A stretch of 64,000 bases of DNA from Camellia lanceoleosa (Eukaryota; Streptophyta; Magnoliopsida; Ericales; Theaceae). Positions within the stretch are counted from its first letter, which is position 1. The number at the start of each line of letters is the position of its first letter. A model generated the notes under the pieces. That model was given only the letters and a program-made list of their open reading frames with translations. It had not been told where the DNA came from and made no database searches. Below are positions 43,175-54,930 of this stretch, one piece after another. Position numbers and translations under genes: made by a program. Location of the stretch: contig JANUSC010000052.1 of NCBI GenBank assembly GCA_025200525.1, positions 124,001 to 188,000 on the forward strand. Reading direction: 5' to 3'.

Positions 43175-44207
43175 AACCAAACCTGGACAGGATAGAGGAT
43201 AGAGTATGAAAAAAGTATTCATTTATTGAATTTTGTTGGACTAAATTCCATGATCTTGTAACTTTGTCCGTTCCATATTTTTATGAAATTAAGAATGTAA
43301 TCAAATGAATCCCAATGTAAATATTACTTATCAATAAAATTGGGCTTTCTAAATTTCATTTGTCAGACTCTGACTTTATATTCCAAGTATAAACTTGACT
43401 GTATGGTTGATGTGCTTTAACTTCGCAATTTCGTCCTGAAGCCTAACTCAAACACTTCCAAAGTGTGGAATTTTCTTTTAAGAAAGACAATCATTGCCTT
43501 ACATTCCAATTCTAGGATCAACATAATTTGTTCTTCTTTAGCTATCAGCTTCGAATTAAACAACTTTGCTTCGAAGCACAGTCTACGTGCTTCAAAATAT
43601 AGAAACTTCCTTTAGGGATTGCACTGTTTTATTACAAAAGGTGAGTCCTTTTGTATCCTTCATTGCTTAACCAAATATTGGTTTTTTGTTACTTCGAAGT
43701 GTAGAACAAACAAACCCTAGCCGCAGAATATTTCAAATTTTGCTTCGAAGGATTTTACTTTCAACAAGAAACTTAAAAACAAGTCTGTCTTTAATCCCCT
43801 TGATGTAAACAAACACTTGAGCATTCTTGCGCTCTAAGGTATAAAATTTGCTTCGAAGTCAACTTCTAGCTTTCGAAGCCCTAGCTGGTCGTTTGTTGAC
43901 TTTTGAGCCAAAGCTTGGCTTTGAAGCTAAGTATTTGATTTCGAAGTCGCTACGAGTATTTGGGGTTCGTTTCCCTCTAAATTATCAATATTGAGGAAGG
44001 CTTTTCGTATCCGTACCTTCAGTACTCCTTTATGAATTCTACCCATTTAAAACGATTGGGTATTTTTCTGACAGAAAGGTTTTAAAACCCATCCCTTTTG
44101 TTCTTTCAATTCACTTGCTTGCCTAACACACTAACCCTTCACCTCTATTGACTTCTACTCTCTTTTACTCTCTCTTTCTCAACTTCGTCTTCTTCAAACT
44201 TTTGTCA
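43175..44207 (+). promoter_or_regulatory. Probable promoter and leader of the antisense PMD gene, with TTCGAA cluster
   Basis: Seven TTCGAA palindromes, mostly as gcttcgaag, lie at about 43550, 43570, 43693, 43744, 43852, 43872 and 43940. A TATA-like tataaa stands at 43841. From 44095 the sequence turns into a CT-rich leader (ctctctttctcaacttcgtc) directly before the ATG at 44208. This layout resembles a plant promoter with 5' leader on the plus strand. Confidence 0.45.
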
Positions 44208-47200
44208 ATGGCTTCTTCCTCCACGAAGATACCAATCGTAGAGCGTGTGAGTCCATCCGTAGCTTTAAAGAGGATCATTACTGAAGAGTGTGAGAAATAT
44301 AAGGCTGGCGAAAAATGTGCTATCGATGGACGTATTTTCATTCCCCGTCGCCATGAGCAGCAGGAATATGTGCGAGGGCCTATTTTCAGAGAGGCTCCTA
44401 CTCAGCTTCTAGTTTTGTATCCATGTTTGGAGGACCATTGCCTCCTTTATGAAGGCGGTCTTGATTGGGGCAACTGGAGAGCGAACCCCATCGTTGCTGG
44501 CCCAAGGTAAGACCAGAATGAGAGGAATGGTATGATCAGTTCGTCCCTGCTAGGACACTGGATCTTCAGGAGCTTTGCCTCTTCGACGCTCTTCGACTGT
44601 CCAGGTTCACCATTTCAGATGACCCATTTTTAATACTTGCTGCGCTCTGTTTTTGGAATTCTGCTTTCAATTTTTTTCAATTTAGATGTGGGATGATGGC
44701 TCCCACTGTTCTTGACATCTGTCATCTATTAGGATTATCCCCTATTGGTACTCCCTTTGGCCCAGACTACCCTGACCTTAAAACCCCTTTTTCTCTTCCC
44801 CCCTTGAACTCATCCTTGTAACACGTCCGCGGGGGACCTCGGCTACAGTTCGGACTCGATTTGTGTCGCGGTTCTAAATCTGAACCAAAGAGTCCAAATC
44901 CGGCAAATCGTTTGAGAAAACAGATTTTTTGAAAAGTAGTGCCAAACATGGACTGCTTTGCCAGATTACAGAGTCGCCACCTAAATATTTAAAATGGGAA
45001 ATTTAGGAAACCCTGACTCGATGCCGAAGGCCACATGTCCGTCATCACCAAAGTGGTCTTGGCTCGGGAGCTTGGGTACGATTGGGGAAGGTCAGCTATG
45101 AGCACCCCCTTTCGCCCGGTCCGAAGACCGGCCTCTACTAACCGTGATATCCGTTTTTGAAAACATTACATGTTCTTATCCCAATTATTAGCCTACAATT
45201 ACTATGTGATGCGCACAACACAAAAGTATAGACTAGATTGCCTAGTTTGGAAATAAACATTGCATATCCGTTTTGTCTCGAAAAACGTGTTGTTTTCTTT
45301 TGCTACTCGCAAGTAGGCTAAAATTCAGATTTCAACGAGTTGTTCCAACTCAGGCAATCCAACCTCCATCCACAGGCATTCAAACAGTTTATCATGTAAG
45401 CACTTAGCCGCATGGTAGACATGCTGTCATGTTAACATTCACACGCATGCGACATGCTAAAGCGTAAAAAACTTACATCGTACTCCGCGCCAAAACAGTA
45501 AACTAGTTAGCAAACATGCATGACCTGGTTCATGTTAAGTGGCTAATGCAACACAGGCATAGATGCAATCTAGAGTAGGCTCGGCTAACCCTAAACATGG
45601 CATGTGAAATGCGATCAAATAGCACGTATTCAATTTGGAATTTGAAAATACAATGCAGTTTGTATGATGTACCGAGCCCGGTGCATGTAAACAAAATGCA
45701 TGAATGCACACATGCATTGCATAAGGTATGCTAAGATAGACGTGCCCTAATCTACCATAAGCAGGTAAATAAAAGGGTTAGAAAGAAATGGGGGTTGGAA
45801 GACATACACCCACTCACGCACACTTATTACATTTTTGCCCTCGCTCGGAGGGACCAAAAGAATAATATACAGTCCAAAAATAAATGAATAAATATATTAC
45901 AAAACTCTAATTATCAAAATAAATTAAACAAATGAAATAAACGGAGCCTCAGCCCTGCCTCGGAATGCGCGAATGATGTATGCTCGTCGCGACTTGCCCG
46001 GAAAACCCGTGTCATGGCATTGCTGCTTCTGTTTTTACTGCCCTGCCTCTCCAAAAATTCCCAAAGCTCTGAAATACCTCCCAAGTGGTCTGAGATGCTC
46101 CACCGGCTGAGGGGAGAGCTCACCGGCTGTTCTTATTGATCATCGGCTTCTTGCTATGTTTATCGGCACAAATAAAGTGCCGATCGGCATTAAACCGCGG
46201 CCGAAGAAAGTTCCTGCAGAGACAGTTGATGAAGAAGAAGAAGACAAAGAATGCATGGCATGGATTTTAGGGGACATGTAAGCATGGTTATTGCCTCCTA
46301 TCATGCTTGGGGACTCAAGGAGGTAAGACTCTTGGTTCTAGGGCCACCAATTATGCATTTGATGCATGATGGCCTATGGAATCAAGATTGCTCTTTTGAT
46401 ATGAAAATGCATGCAATACAAACAAATGAAGACTAAGTCCCTATCATATGGAGATCAAGGGCCTTAGAGACTTGAGGATGGAGACAAGTTTCACCACTCA
46501 AGTGTGAACTCCACTCGATCCTCATGTTTGGTTTGACAACCCCAAACCAAACCATGGAATGCAACTCATGCAACATGGCTCAAATGCAATGCAACCTATC
46601 ATGTTAGGCATGCAAGGAGCTAAGTATGCAAGGTACAAATGTCATGCAACATGGGCCAATTATGCATGGAACTAGCATGTATACTAGGTTTCATCAATCA
46701 AACATGCAATAACCATGGTATGAGCATGCAAAGGTGGACTAAGCCCAATGAGGCAGCCCTCAAAACTCCCTAAATCAGTGACAAAATATGCCTCAAAACA
46801 TGAACAAAATGCTACACAAGCATGCAAGCCATAAGGTTCAAGGCTAAGGCACAAAGTGAAACATTGAATCACCATTTAACAAGACCAATCATGGCACATG
46901 TGAGACAACCAAAACAGGTTTTTAGCATACAAAATAGCACCCAAACCCCCTTCATGGCATCCCCGAAAATGCACTAAACATGTAAGCATTGCAAGGGCCT
47001 ACTTCAAAGCATACAAGAGCACACCCTTAAAACATGAACTAAGCCACATATGCCAACATACACACATGACTAATGGACTGAAATAGGGTCTAATATGATG
47101 CCAAATCATGGGGTAAAGACAAGTTAAGCATGCTAGAACTCCATACAAGCAAGGCCTACAAGCCAACAAGCAAAGCAACCATGCTAAGCATGCCAAACAT

Positions 47201-50200
47201 GGCCAAAACAGTGGCTCACAGCCCTCTAACATGGCAAAACAATGCTAGTATTTTCATGAAACTAAGCTAAAACATGCAAAAATCATGACCTCAAAACATG
47301 GCATACTTTTAGGCACAAGAGGGCATTTCAAAGGAAGTATGAGAAGCATGTTAGAGACTACAATTCCAACCAAAAACAGAGATCAAGCATGACCTAAAAC
47401 AGCCCAAAAAGTCCTGAAATGAAGCCAAATGCAAACATGCACACATGCTATGCTATGAGCCCAATACAAAGGCAAATAAAGGACCAAGGGGAGAGGGGTG
47501 TCCCCCCCCTAAATGAGGCTCGAAAATATCATCCTCACCACTGAAAACCCACTGGTTTTCAGTGGTGAGAATATCAAAGAACACCAAAACAAGAAGGCCT
47601 AAGAAAAAGGCACCAAAGATGGCCAAACAAGGCTTAAAGTAATGAGGCTTAACTCAAACCATAAAATGACCTTAAAGAAGGTTCAAGAACAAGTAAATAC
47701 AAGACTTTTTTATTTTAAACACAAACTCAAAAACACAAAGTAAAGAGGGTAGAAAGAGGTTGCAAGAATGGGGAAACTAAAGTAAAAAGCTCACCCTTGA
47801 AGATCCAATGAAGAACAGGTGGTCCAGCCCTCTCCTAGTGATCAAAATCAGTCCAAGATCACACAAAACAGACCTCCAAGCTTCCCAATCTCGGAGCTAG
47901 GTGTAATAGTGTGTGTAATGGTGTAAAAGTGAGGTAAAACACACTATTTGGGCCTAAAACACCCACACAAGAGGAGAGAGGGGGAGATATAGATATATAT
48001 GGATATATATCAGAGAATGTATGTATAAGCTCTGGTTTTTGACCTCAAATTGCTAACCTTTAAGCAATGGAGAGGGGTGGTGCTTATATAGACAAAATAC
48101 AAGCCAAGACTTAATGGCTAAGTAAAGCCAAAAGTTCAAGGGTGCAAATGGTTCCTAGCTTCTAAGGAAGCCAAGGCAATGGGCAAGCTTCCCCAAGAAG
48201 CTTGGCCAAAAGGGGTCACCCTTCTAGAAGCTTAAAGGGGGTCAAGGGTGCAAAGGGTGCAATGTTATGCACGGGGAGGAGTGATGGTGTAATCCACGTT
48301 GCATGCACCATCCTCAGGGGGGCTCAGAAGGGTCACCGGCCGGCAAAAACAATCACCGGCACAAAAAAGTGCCGGCCGGCATCATACAGTGCCGATCGGC
48401 CAATAATTTGGACAAAATAGTGCCGATGGATACTAGGGAGAGCCGGTGGAGGTGTGAGGCAGCCGGTGGGTTCTATGGATGGCTAACAAGCCTTCCTCTA
48501 CCCTCAAATGCAAACACACACAAGCCTTGGTGGAAAACCAAGCACAGAACAAACCGGTTAAGAGATCCTGAGGCACGGCGCGCAGTCGGGACCTCCGGGA
48601 ACTCAAAACGAACACAAACATGGGTAATCACCGGGTGTTCAAGCGGTGATGCCCAAGTCTTGAGGACGGTCAAAAATGGGGTGTCTACAATCCTATAACG
48701 ACTTTGTCAAGGTTGAGAACAAAAGAGAAGGCCCTGTGACTGATAGAGAACTCTTTTCTTTTTTATTATATTGGCTTTGCAAATTCTTCTTCTGTACTTC
48801 TTCTCAGAGGATCTTGCTTGAGTTTGCCCCTCTTGCCAAAGCCTTTGTTTTGCATAAAAAGGTGGCCGTAGCTCCACATGTTTTGGGTCACGTACATAGA
48901 GCTTGCTCCATCTTTTGTGAAAAACCTATGGATGCCAATCAAGGAGGCCCATTTTGGATACTCTAACTCTGGCTTTTTGCATACTTCACTGATTTGCAGT
49001 CTAAGTGCTTAAAGTTTTTGATGCCAAATCCTACCACTTATGGTATGAAGTTAGCCAATGTTTCACTTTATCATTCCAACTTCGCCTTCTACTTTTCTTT
49101 CTTTCACCAACTCCCAGCTTCCCCTTCTTCTCATACCTTCTTCTGCTCCTTCGAAGCTAGTATTGGCCCAGCTTGGTTGAGGACCTTTTTGAGTGATAGG
49201 TCCTGCTCTAGGCCTCAGCACAAAAACATGGGGGCTTCTATTTTGATCCCAAGGGAACTATTCATCAACACTATGAATCCTAGAGCTTATAAATTTATCT
49301 CTGAGCCATATTGCCCTGCCCAATTTGCTAGGCAATTTGGACTTTCCTAGAGGATCCCAATCCCTCTCTGCAGTCAGTCTAAGTCAAACCTTGCGATCAG
49401 AGAACTGAAAGTCCCCAGATCCAGATTAGAAGAGGCCACTTCCAAGTTCATCCAAGACTTGATTGATTTTGAATATCTACCATTCATTCCCCAAAGCAAC
49501 ACACTAAAAAGGTATCAGAATTGGTGGATGGCCAATATGAAGGTGCACTTGGCTATTCCTCCTCAAGATTTATTAATGGTACTAGATGTACCTCAATCCA
49601 AGTCTAAAAGGGACTGGAGTTGTTACTTCCTCCACTGCTCATGTTACCCCAGCTCTTACGCCTGCTACTACAAAGTCTGCTCCTGCTACCTTACCTCATT
49701 CTAGAATTACTTGAGCTGCTTCGAAGAAAAGTATGCACTACTGTTTCTTTTCTTTTCTCCTCATTTATGATGCTTTTGGATTTTTCTTATAGTTTTTTCT
49801 TTGGTGTAGGTGGTGTGGGTGCCTCACAGGGAGATTCTCTCCAAAAAGTTCAAGCTTTAAATCTTCTCAAGAGCAAATAGCAACCACAAAGGAAAAGAAA
49901 GCTCTTGCTTGATCCTAAAGAGGGGGTACCTGGGGCCCATGTAGAAGAAAAGGAAGCAGAAAAAGAAGAAACAGAAAAAGAGCAAGAGATACCATTAAAA
50001 AGAAGGAAGAAAATGATGGTCTCTCTCTTTGATTTCACTGGGGACCCCATTCACGAAGCATCTGCTAAAGTAGTGGAAACAGAACACTCTAAAGAAATCA
50101 TTGTATTTCAGAGGGCTGAGAAGAGGAGACAACAACAAATGCTTAAGGATGAAGCTGCTGCTGCTAATGCACTCCAAAGAGAAACTGCAAGGAAACAACA

Positions 50201-51540
50201 GACTGCTGAACATTATACCCTTCGTAGCTCTCCAACCATTGCTGCCACTTCTGAAACTAGTAATTTCCTTTTGTGTCTTCTAATTTCCTTTTTCAAATTT
50301 TGATACTGAAACTTAACATTGCTTCGTATTTCTTCTTCTGCAGTAACAACTACTTTGCCTTCTCCTTCAATAAGGACTTTTTCAGTTTCATCTGAAGTTA
50401 AAAGACTATCAGAAGCAGTGCCTCAAAGTGTAGAGACCATTCAGGCAATACTCTCAATCCATGGTTCTACGCTTTTCTCATCTTTTGTGAAGCAAAGCAT
50501 TCCTATATCGTTGTCCTTCGGTTTCACTCCATACCTTCCTCTTCTAACCTTTAACTCAGCCCAATTTATTCTCCCTACAATCCTTGCTGTTCCTTCCCTT
50601 TTTGAGGAGATCCCAGTTGTTACTTCATCTCCAGTGATAACTGATTCTCTCAGGAAAGATACTGGTAGCTCCCCAGTTCTTTGTCCACTACCTTTATCCA
50701 GCTCCAGTTCCTCTTCTCTTGACCTACTGGTAACCAGGACTATGGAAACTGCTAGGGATACTTCATTCTCTTCTCCTATCCTTATGCATCCATCTCTTCC
50801 TTCTACTATAGCCCTTTCTGCACCAACCATGTCAATAGAAGAGGTAGATATTTTCGAAGCTAGACTAGCTAGCCTTTTTGACATGCCTTCTACCATTCCA
50901 ACAGCCAGTAATGAAACTGAGCCATTGGTTCTGGCTGATTCTCTCTTGGAAATTTTTGAGAGCTTTTCCATGATTAGTAGGGCTTCCTCACCTTCACTGG
51001 ATTTGGGTAGTTGTTTGGAGTTACTGACACTATTCTCGAGGATCCTGTTCGAAGCCTTGCAAAGACCTATTATTAAGAATGGTTTCCTCTAGTGCTGCAA
51101 GGTTATTGAACAATCCAGCATGGCTATTTCAAGTCATTTATCTCAAGTAGTAGCTACCATTGACTTTTATATCAACATCTGCCATGTTACCAAAGCTGCA
51201 GAGAAAAAATTATTGAGAGATCAGAAATTTGTTTCCCAGATACATGCTGAGGTGTCTGAATTGAAAGAACAACAATCTTCTGTCTCCCAATTTCAAGCCC
51301 AACTTTTGGAGAAAAAAACTCAACTAGAAGAAGAGTTATCAGCATTTAACCTGGCTTTGGATCGAATTGCCACCAAATAGCAAATCACTAACCAAGGACT
51401 GGCTGATCGGAAGCAGGAAATGACTACAGCCATCCAGTTGTTTCCATCTCTTAAGAGTAGAGAGTCAATTGTAAAGGAATAATTGAAACATTGTACTGAC
51501 TTTTGGGCCAATCTATGGTTGCATGTATTCAAATCCTTAT
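44208..51540 (+). pseudogene. Antisense plant-mobile-domain (PMD) protein gene of Tat-3
   Basis: PMD proteins include the host MAIN/MAIL family (meristem maintenance, silencing) and many transposon-borne relatives. From MASSSTKIPIVERVSPS the PMD region shows PTVLDICHLLGLSPIGTPFG (about 44700), then, after the nested LTR, EFAPLAKAF, GGPFWIL, FISEPYCPAQFARQFGLS and YLPFIPQSNTLKRYQNWW (about 49510). A Ser/Thr/Pro-rich middle follows, with introns at 49731-49809 (GT..AG) and 50260-50343. The C-terminus is a coiled coil (51200-51380, KKLLRDQKFVSQIHAEVSEL). Stops at about 44515, 48964, 49350, 51090 and 51378 and a frameshift near 44510 make this copy inactive. It ends about 55 bases from the pol stop, on the opposite strand. 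Confidence 0.75.
44817..48689 (-). mobile_element. Very long solo LTR, family LL, copy 2, inside the PMD gene
   Basis: 3873 bp from TGTAACACGTCC to GGTGTCTACA with a perfect 5-bp duplication ATCCT (44812-44816 and 48690-48694). The PMD reading frame resumes directly after it (NSS, then YNDFVKV). On the minus strand it starts TGTAGACACCCC and has a TATA box near 48093 (tatataag). A low-complexity stretch rich in catgca words fills about 46200-47300. No internal domain is present. Confidence 0.8.
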
Positions 51541-51594
51541 GAAATAAATTCTTTATTTATTGAGTGTTTTCATGCTTATCTTGTTTAGCACTTA

Positions 51595-52841
51595 CTATAC
51601 TCCTTGCGTTTCCCACACAGTTGGATAATAAGGCTTCATATACCTGCCATTAATTTTCTTAGGGTGTACATACCCATTTAAATTTCTCAAATGATATACT
51701 CCCCAAGACAAAACTCTGTGAACTTGATATGGTCCTTCCCAATTAGGTGACCATTTGCCAAATTTATGGCTTTTAATCCCTATTGGGAGTATTGTATTCC
51801 ATACCAAATCACCTTCATCAAAGCTAATGTGCTTGACTTTCTTATTATAGTTTTTGGCTGCTTTCTTCTTTTGGAAAAGAATGCTATTTAATGCCAAAAT
51901 TCTAGCTTCATCCACATTTTCCAATTCGAAGCACATACTCTGATGGTACTGCTTAGGAACTAATTGATCCTGGCATCTCACCCTCAAGGACTTGATGTTA
52001 ATTTCTACAGGTAATACTGCATCATGCCCATATACTAAGGCATAATGAGTAACTCCTGTACTTGATCTTGGAGAAGTCCTATAAGCCCATAATACATCCA
52101 ATAGTAAGTTATGCCAATCCCTGGGATTGTCTTCCACAACTCTCTGTATTCCTTTTTTCAAAGACTTATTGGATGATTCTGCCTGACCATTTGCTTGTGC
52201 ATAATATGGGGTGGAATTAACAAGGCTAATTCCAAACTCTGCCGCGAAAGACATTACCATCTTTCCATCAAATACAGTCCTATTATCCACAGTTATGGTC
52301 TGTGGAATGCCAAACTTGTGGATAAGATCCTTAATAAATCCAATAACTTTAGCTTGGTCCATAACCTTATACGGTTTAGCTTCGACCCACTTAGTGAAGT
52401 AATCTGTGGCCATTAAGATGAAACAATGGTGCTTTGAAGAGGATGGATGTATTTTCCCAATCATGTCCATAGCCCAGCCTCTAAATGGCCAAAGGTTTTC
52501 ACAACTACATATAAATCAGTTATTGGAACATGTCTTATCACTCAATGCTTTTGGCATGCCTGGCAACCTCTAGCATACTCTATACAATCTTTAAGAATGG
52601 TAGGCTAATAGTAGGCACGCCTTCGAAGCAATCATCTCATCTTCACACCAGGTTAATGAGCACCACAAATACCTTCATGAACTTCGGCCATGGCTGTCAA
52701 TGTTTCTTTCGGCCCTAGACATTCCAATAACAATCCATCTGCTCCTCTTTTGTAAAGAGCATTACCATACACTATGTATTGCGTGGATTGTAATTTGATC
52801 CTTCTGTTAGCTTTCGAAGATGGGCTAGTTAGGTACTGCAT
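51595..52841 (-). pseudogene. pol: Integrase of Tat-3
   Basis: The main open frame is 52470-51595 (291 codons), the longest in the window. Core residues: D in MATDYFTKWVEAKPY, D in TITVDNRTVFDG (the family norm is DNGT, here Gly is Arg) and E in NGQAESSNKSLKKG. The C-terminal part has FDEGDLVW and WEGPYQVHR and ends ..WETQGV at 51595. The zinc-binding head, with VHEGICGAH and GCQACQ, lies upstream at about 52680-52550 across a frame change and stops. Confidence 0.85.
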
Positions 52842-53400
52842 TATTGGATTCCTTCAATCTTGATCTTGTAAATCATTATGATTGACTTCTAACACCATAT
52901 TCCTTTTAACTAAAGGTGGTATTAATTTTTGATATGTTGCTTGACTTATGTTCATTTGAGTGTCATCCCTTCTTCTGAAATTTGAAACTTTCTGAGCTAC
53001 ATCATTGGCTTTGTTATTCATGAATCTTGGGATATAAGTCACATTCGCTATCTGAACTGAGAAAGAAAATGTAATGCAACAACATAGTATGACAACATGC
53101 TTTCACTTTGACATTTGAAAATTCCTTTCACTTGATTTACCACCAATTGAGAATCCCCAAATATATCAACTGCATGGGTTTGTAATCCAATAAGCATTTC
53201 CAGTCCCATTATTAAAGCTTTATATTCAGCTTAATTATTAGAACAAGTACTTTCATCAACTTTAAAACCATGTGTAGTTTCTACTCTCTGTGGTGACTTA
53301 ATTACCACACCAATTCCAGTTAGACCATTGACTTTTGATCCATCAAACCACATTTGCCATGGCTCAATATTAACCATACCAAGATCCATTATCTCTTGGC
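52842..53400 (-). pseudogene. pol: Second (archaeal-type) RNase H of Tat-3
   Basis: MWFDGSKVNGLTGIGVVIKS begins at about 53350. EYKALIMGLEM, FGDSQLVVNQV and YIPRFMNNKANDVAQKVS follow in order, with one stop and one frameshift (about 53230 and 53045). The D, E and D positions are visible; the last acidic residue (ADALA in other elements) reads ANDVA. This extra domain places the element in the Tat group. Confidence 0.8.
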
Positions 53401-54930
53401 TTTCTGTTTGACATGGATGATCTGCCAAGAAACTAGCTAGAACTTGTCTTTTTACTGCTTTTTGGGAGACATATTCTAGATGAAATTCTGATAAGGCTAG
53501 TATCCATTTGCCAATTCTTCCTCTCAACATAGGTCTAGATAACATATACTTAACCAAATCTATGGTTGCAATTACCAAGACAATTATAGGTAAAAGATAA
53601 CATCTTAATTTCATCGCTGCAAAGTACAATGCAAGGCACATCTTTTCTACAGCTGAATATTTACATTCACGAGAATTCAAAAACCTACTAAGGTAATAAA
53701 CTGCTTACTCCTTGCTCCTTGCCTTCTTCATTGTCATGGGCTAGGAAAACTCCTAATGAGTCTTCTACTGCAACAATGTATAACTTCAATGGCTTGTCAC
53801 TCTTTGATGGCATTAGTACTGGAGGCTTGGACAAGTAGGCTTTGATTCCTTCGAAAGCGATTTGATGCTCTACTGTCCACACAAACTCTTCTTCATCTTT
53901 CAACCTTAATAGAGAAGAAAATACTTTAGTTTTCCCAGCAGTGTTAGAAATAAATCTTCGAAGAAAATTAACCTGACCAAGGAATTTTTGTACTTTTTTC
54001 TTACTTGATGGAAGCTTGGCCTGAATGATGGCTTTGGCTTTATTTCTTGATCAATCTGTATTCCCTTCTTATGTACTACATACCCTAAGAAGTTTCTAGC
54101 TGATACACCAAAAGCACATTTGAGAGGATTAAGCTTCAACTTGAACTTTCTCATTCTTTCAAAAGCTGCTTCCAAGTGAAACAAGTGTTCCTCCATGGGC
54201 TAGGATTTTACTACAATGTCATCAATGTAACATTCTAGACACCCTCCAATGAGATCATGGAAGATAGTGTTCATTACTTTTTGATATGTAGCCACAACAT
54301 TCTTTAGGCCAAATGGCATTTTAACCCATTCGAAGGTGCCAATGTTTCCAGGACATTTGAATGCTGTCTTATGGATATCCTCCTCTGTAATGCAGATTTG
54401 GTTGTAACCAGAATATCCATCCATCATAGATAAAATCTGGTGCCTTGCTGAACTGTCCACCAATAAGTCTACTATGGGCATAGGGTACTCATCTTTGGAG
54501 TTGCCAAATTCAGGTTTCTAAAATCAATGCACACCCTCATTTTACCATTCTTTTTAATCACGGGCACAACATTGGATAGCAATTCAACATACTTGGTTGT
54601 TCTAATAAAGCCTGCCTTAAGGAGCCTAAGAATTTCCTCCTTGACCTTCTTAATCACTTCAAGACTCATCCTTCTTGGCTTTTGCTTGTATGGCTTGAAA
54701 TTAGGCCTCATAGGGAGTCTATGTTCCACTAATGACCTATCCAATCCTAACAGTTCATTATAAGACCATGCAAAACAATCTTTATATCTCTTTAAGACTA
54801 CCAATAATTGGTCTCTGTCAAGAGCACTTGAGAAATTTCTTTACACTTTACACTAAACTTGAATAAACTCTCAACTCAACCGGACCCATTTGAATTGTAA
54901 CCTATTTGAGACTTTCCTAAGTCTAACAAT
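53231..54930 (-). pseudogene. pol: Reverse transcriptase and RNase H of Tat-3
   Basis: Motifs on the minus strand: DCFAWSYNELLGLDRSLVEH (about 54770), VPVIKKNGKMRVCIDFRNLN, ILSMMDGYSGYNQI, MPFGLKNVVATYQKVM, the catalytic YIDDIVVKS (about 54215), LKLNPLKCAFGV and NFLGYVVHKKGIQID. RNase H shows ECKYSAVEKMCLALYFAAMK. The frame can be followed upstream as FSSALDRDQL to about 54840 and more weakly to 54930, then it is lost. Several frameshifts are present. Confidence 0.85.

Larger units (their letters stand above)
41067..54930 (-). mobile_element. Ty3/gypsy Tat-like element (Tat-3) with antisense genes, 5'-truncated
   Basis: Minus strand order: RT, RNase H, second RNase H and integrase (54930 to 51595), antisense PMD gene (51540 to 44208), second antisense frame (43174 to 41997), polypurine tract (41805-41790) and 3' LTR (41789-41067). 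Gag, protease, PBS and 5' LTR are not found beyond 54930, so the 5' part is lost. A 3.9-kb solo LTR (44817-48689) sits inside. It belongs to a different family from Tat-1 and Tat-2: the LTR, integrase and antisense gene all differ. Confidence 0.8.

Noticed and set aside
46251..47232. Short open frames rich in Met/His/Cys in the long solo LTR
   Set aside because: They arise from catgca-type low-complexity sequence.
50441..50971. 176-codon minus-strand frame
   Set aside because: Shadow of the Ser/Pro-rich exon of the antisense PMD gene; no motif of its own.
44208..51540. A functional host MAIN-like gene
   Set aside because: Several stops, a frameshift and a 3.9-kb insertion; its position fits the antisense slot of the surrounding Tat element.
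54825..54840. CACTTGAGAAATTT as the left end for the CACTA-like right end at 57137
   Set aside because: The gypsy RT frame reads straight through it and its flanking bases do not match those at 57138-57140.
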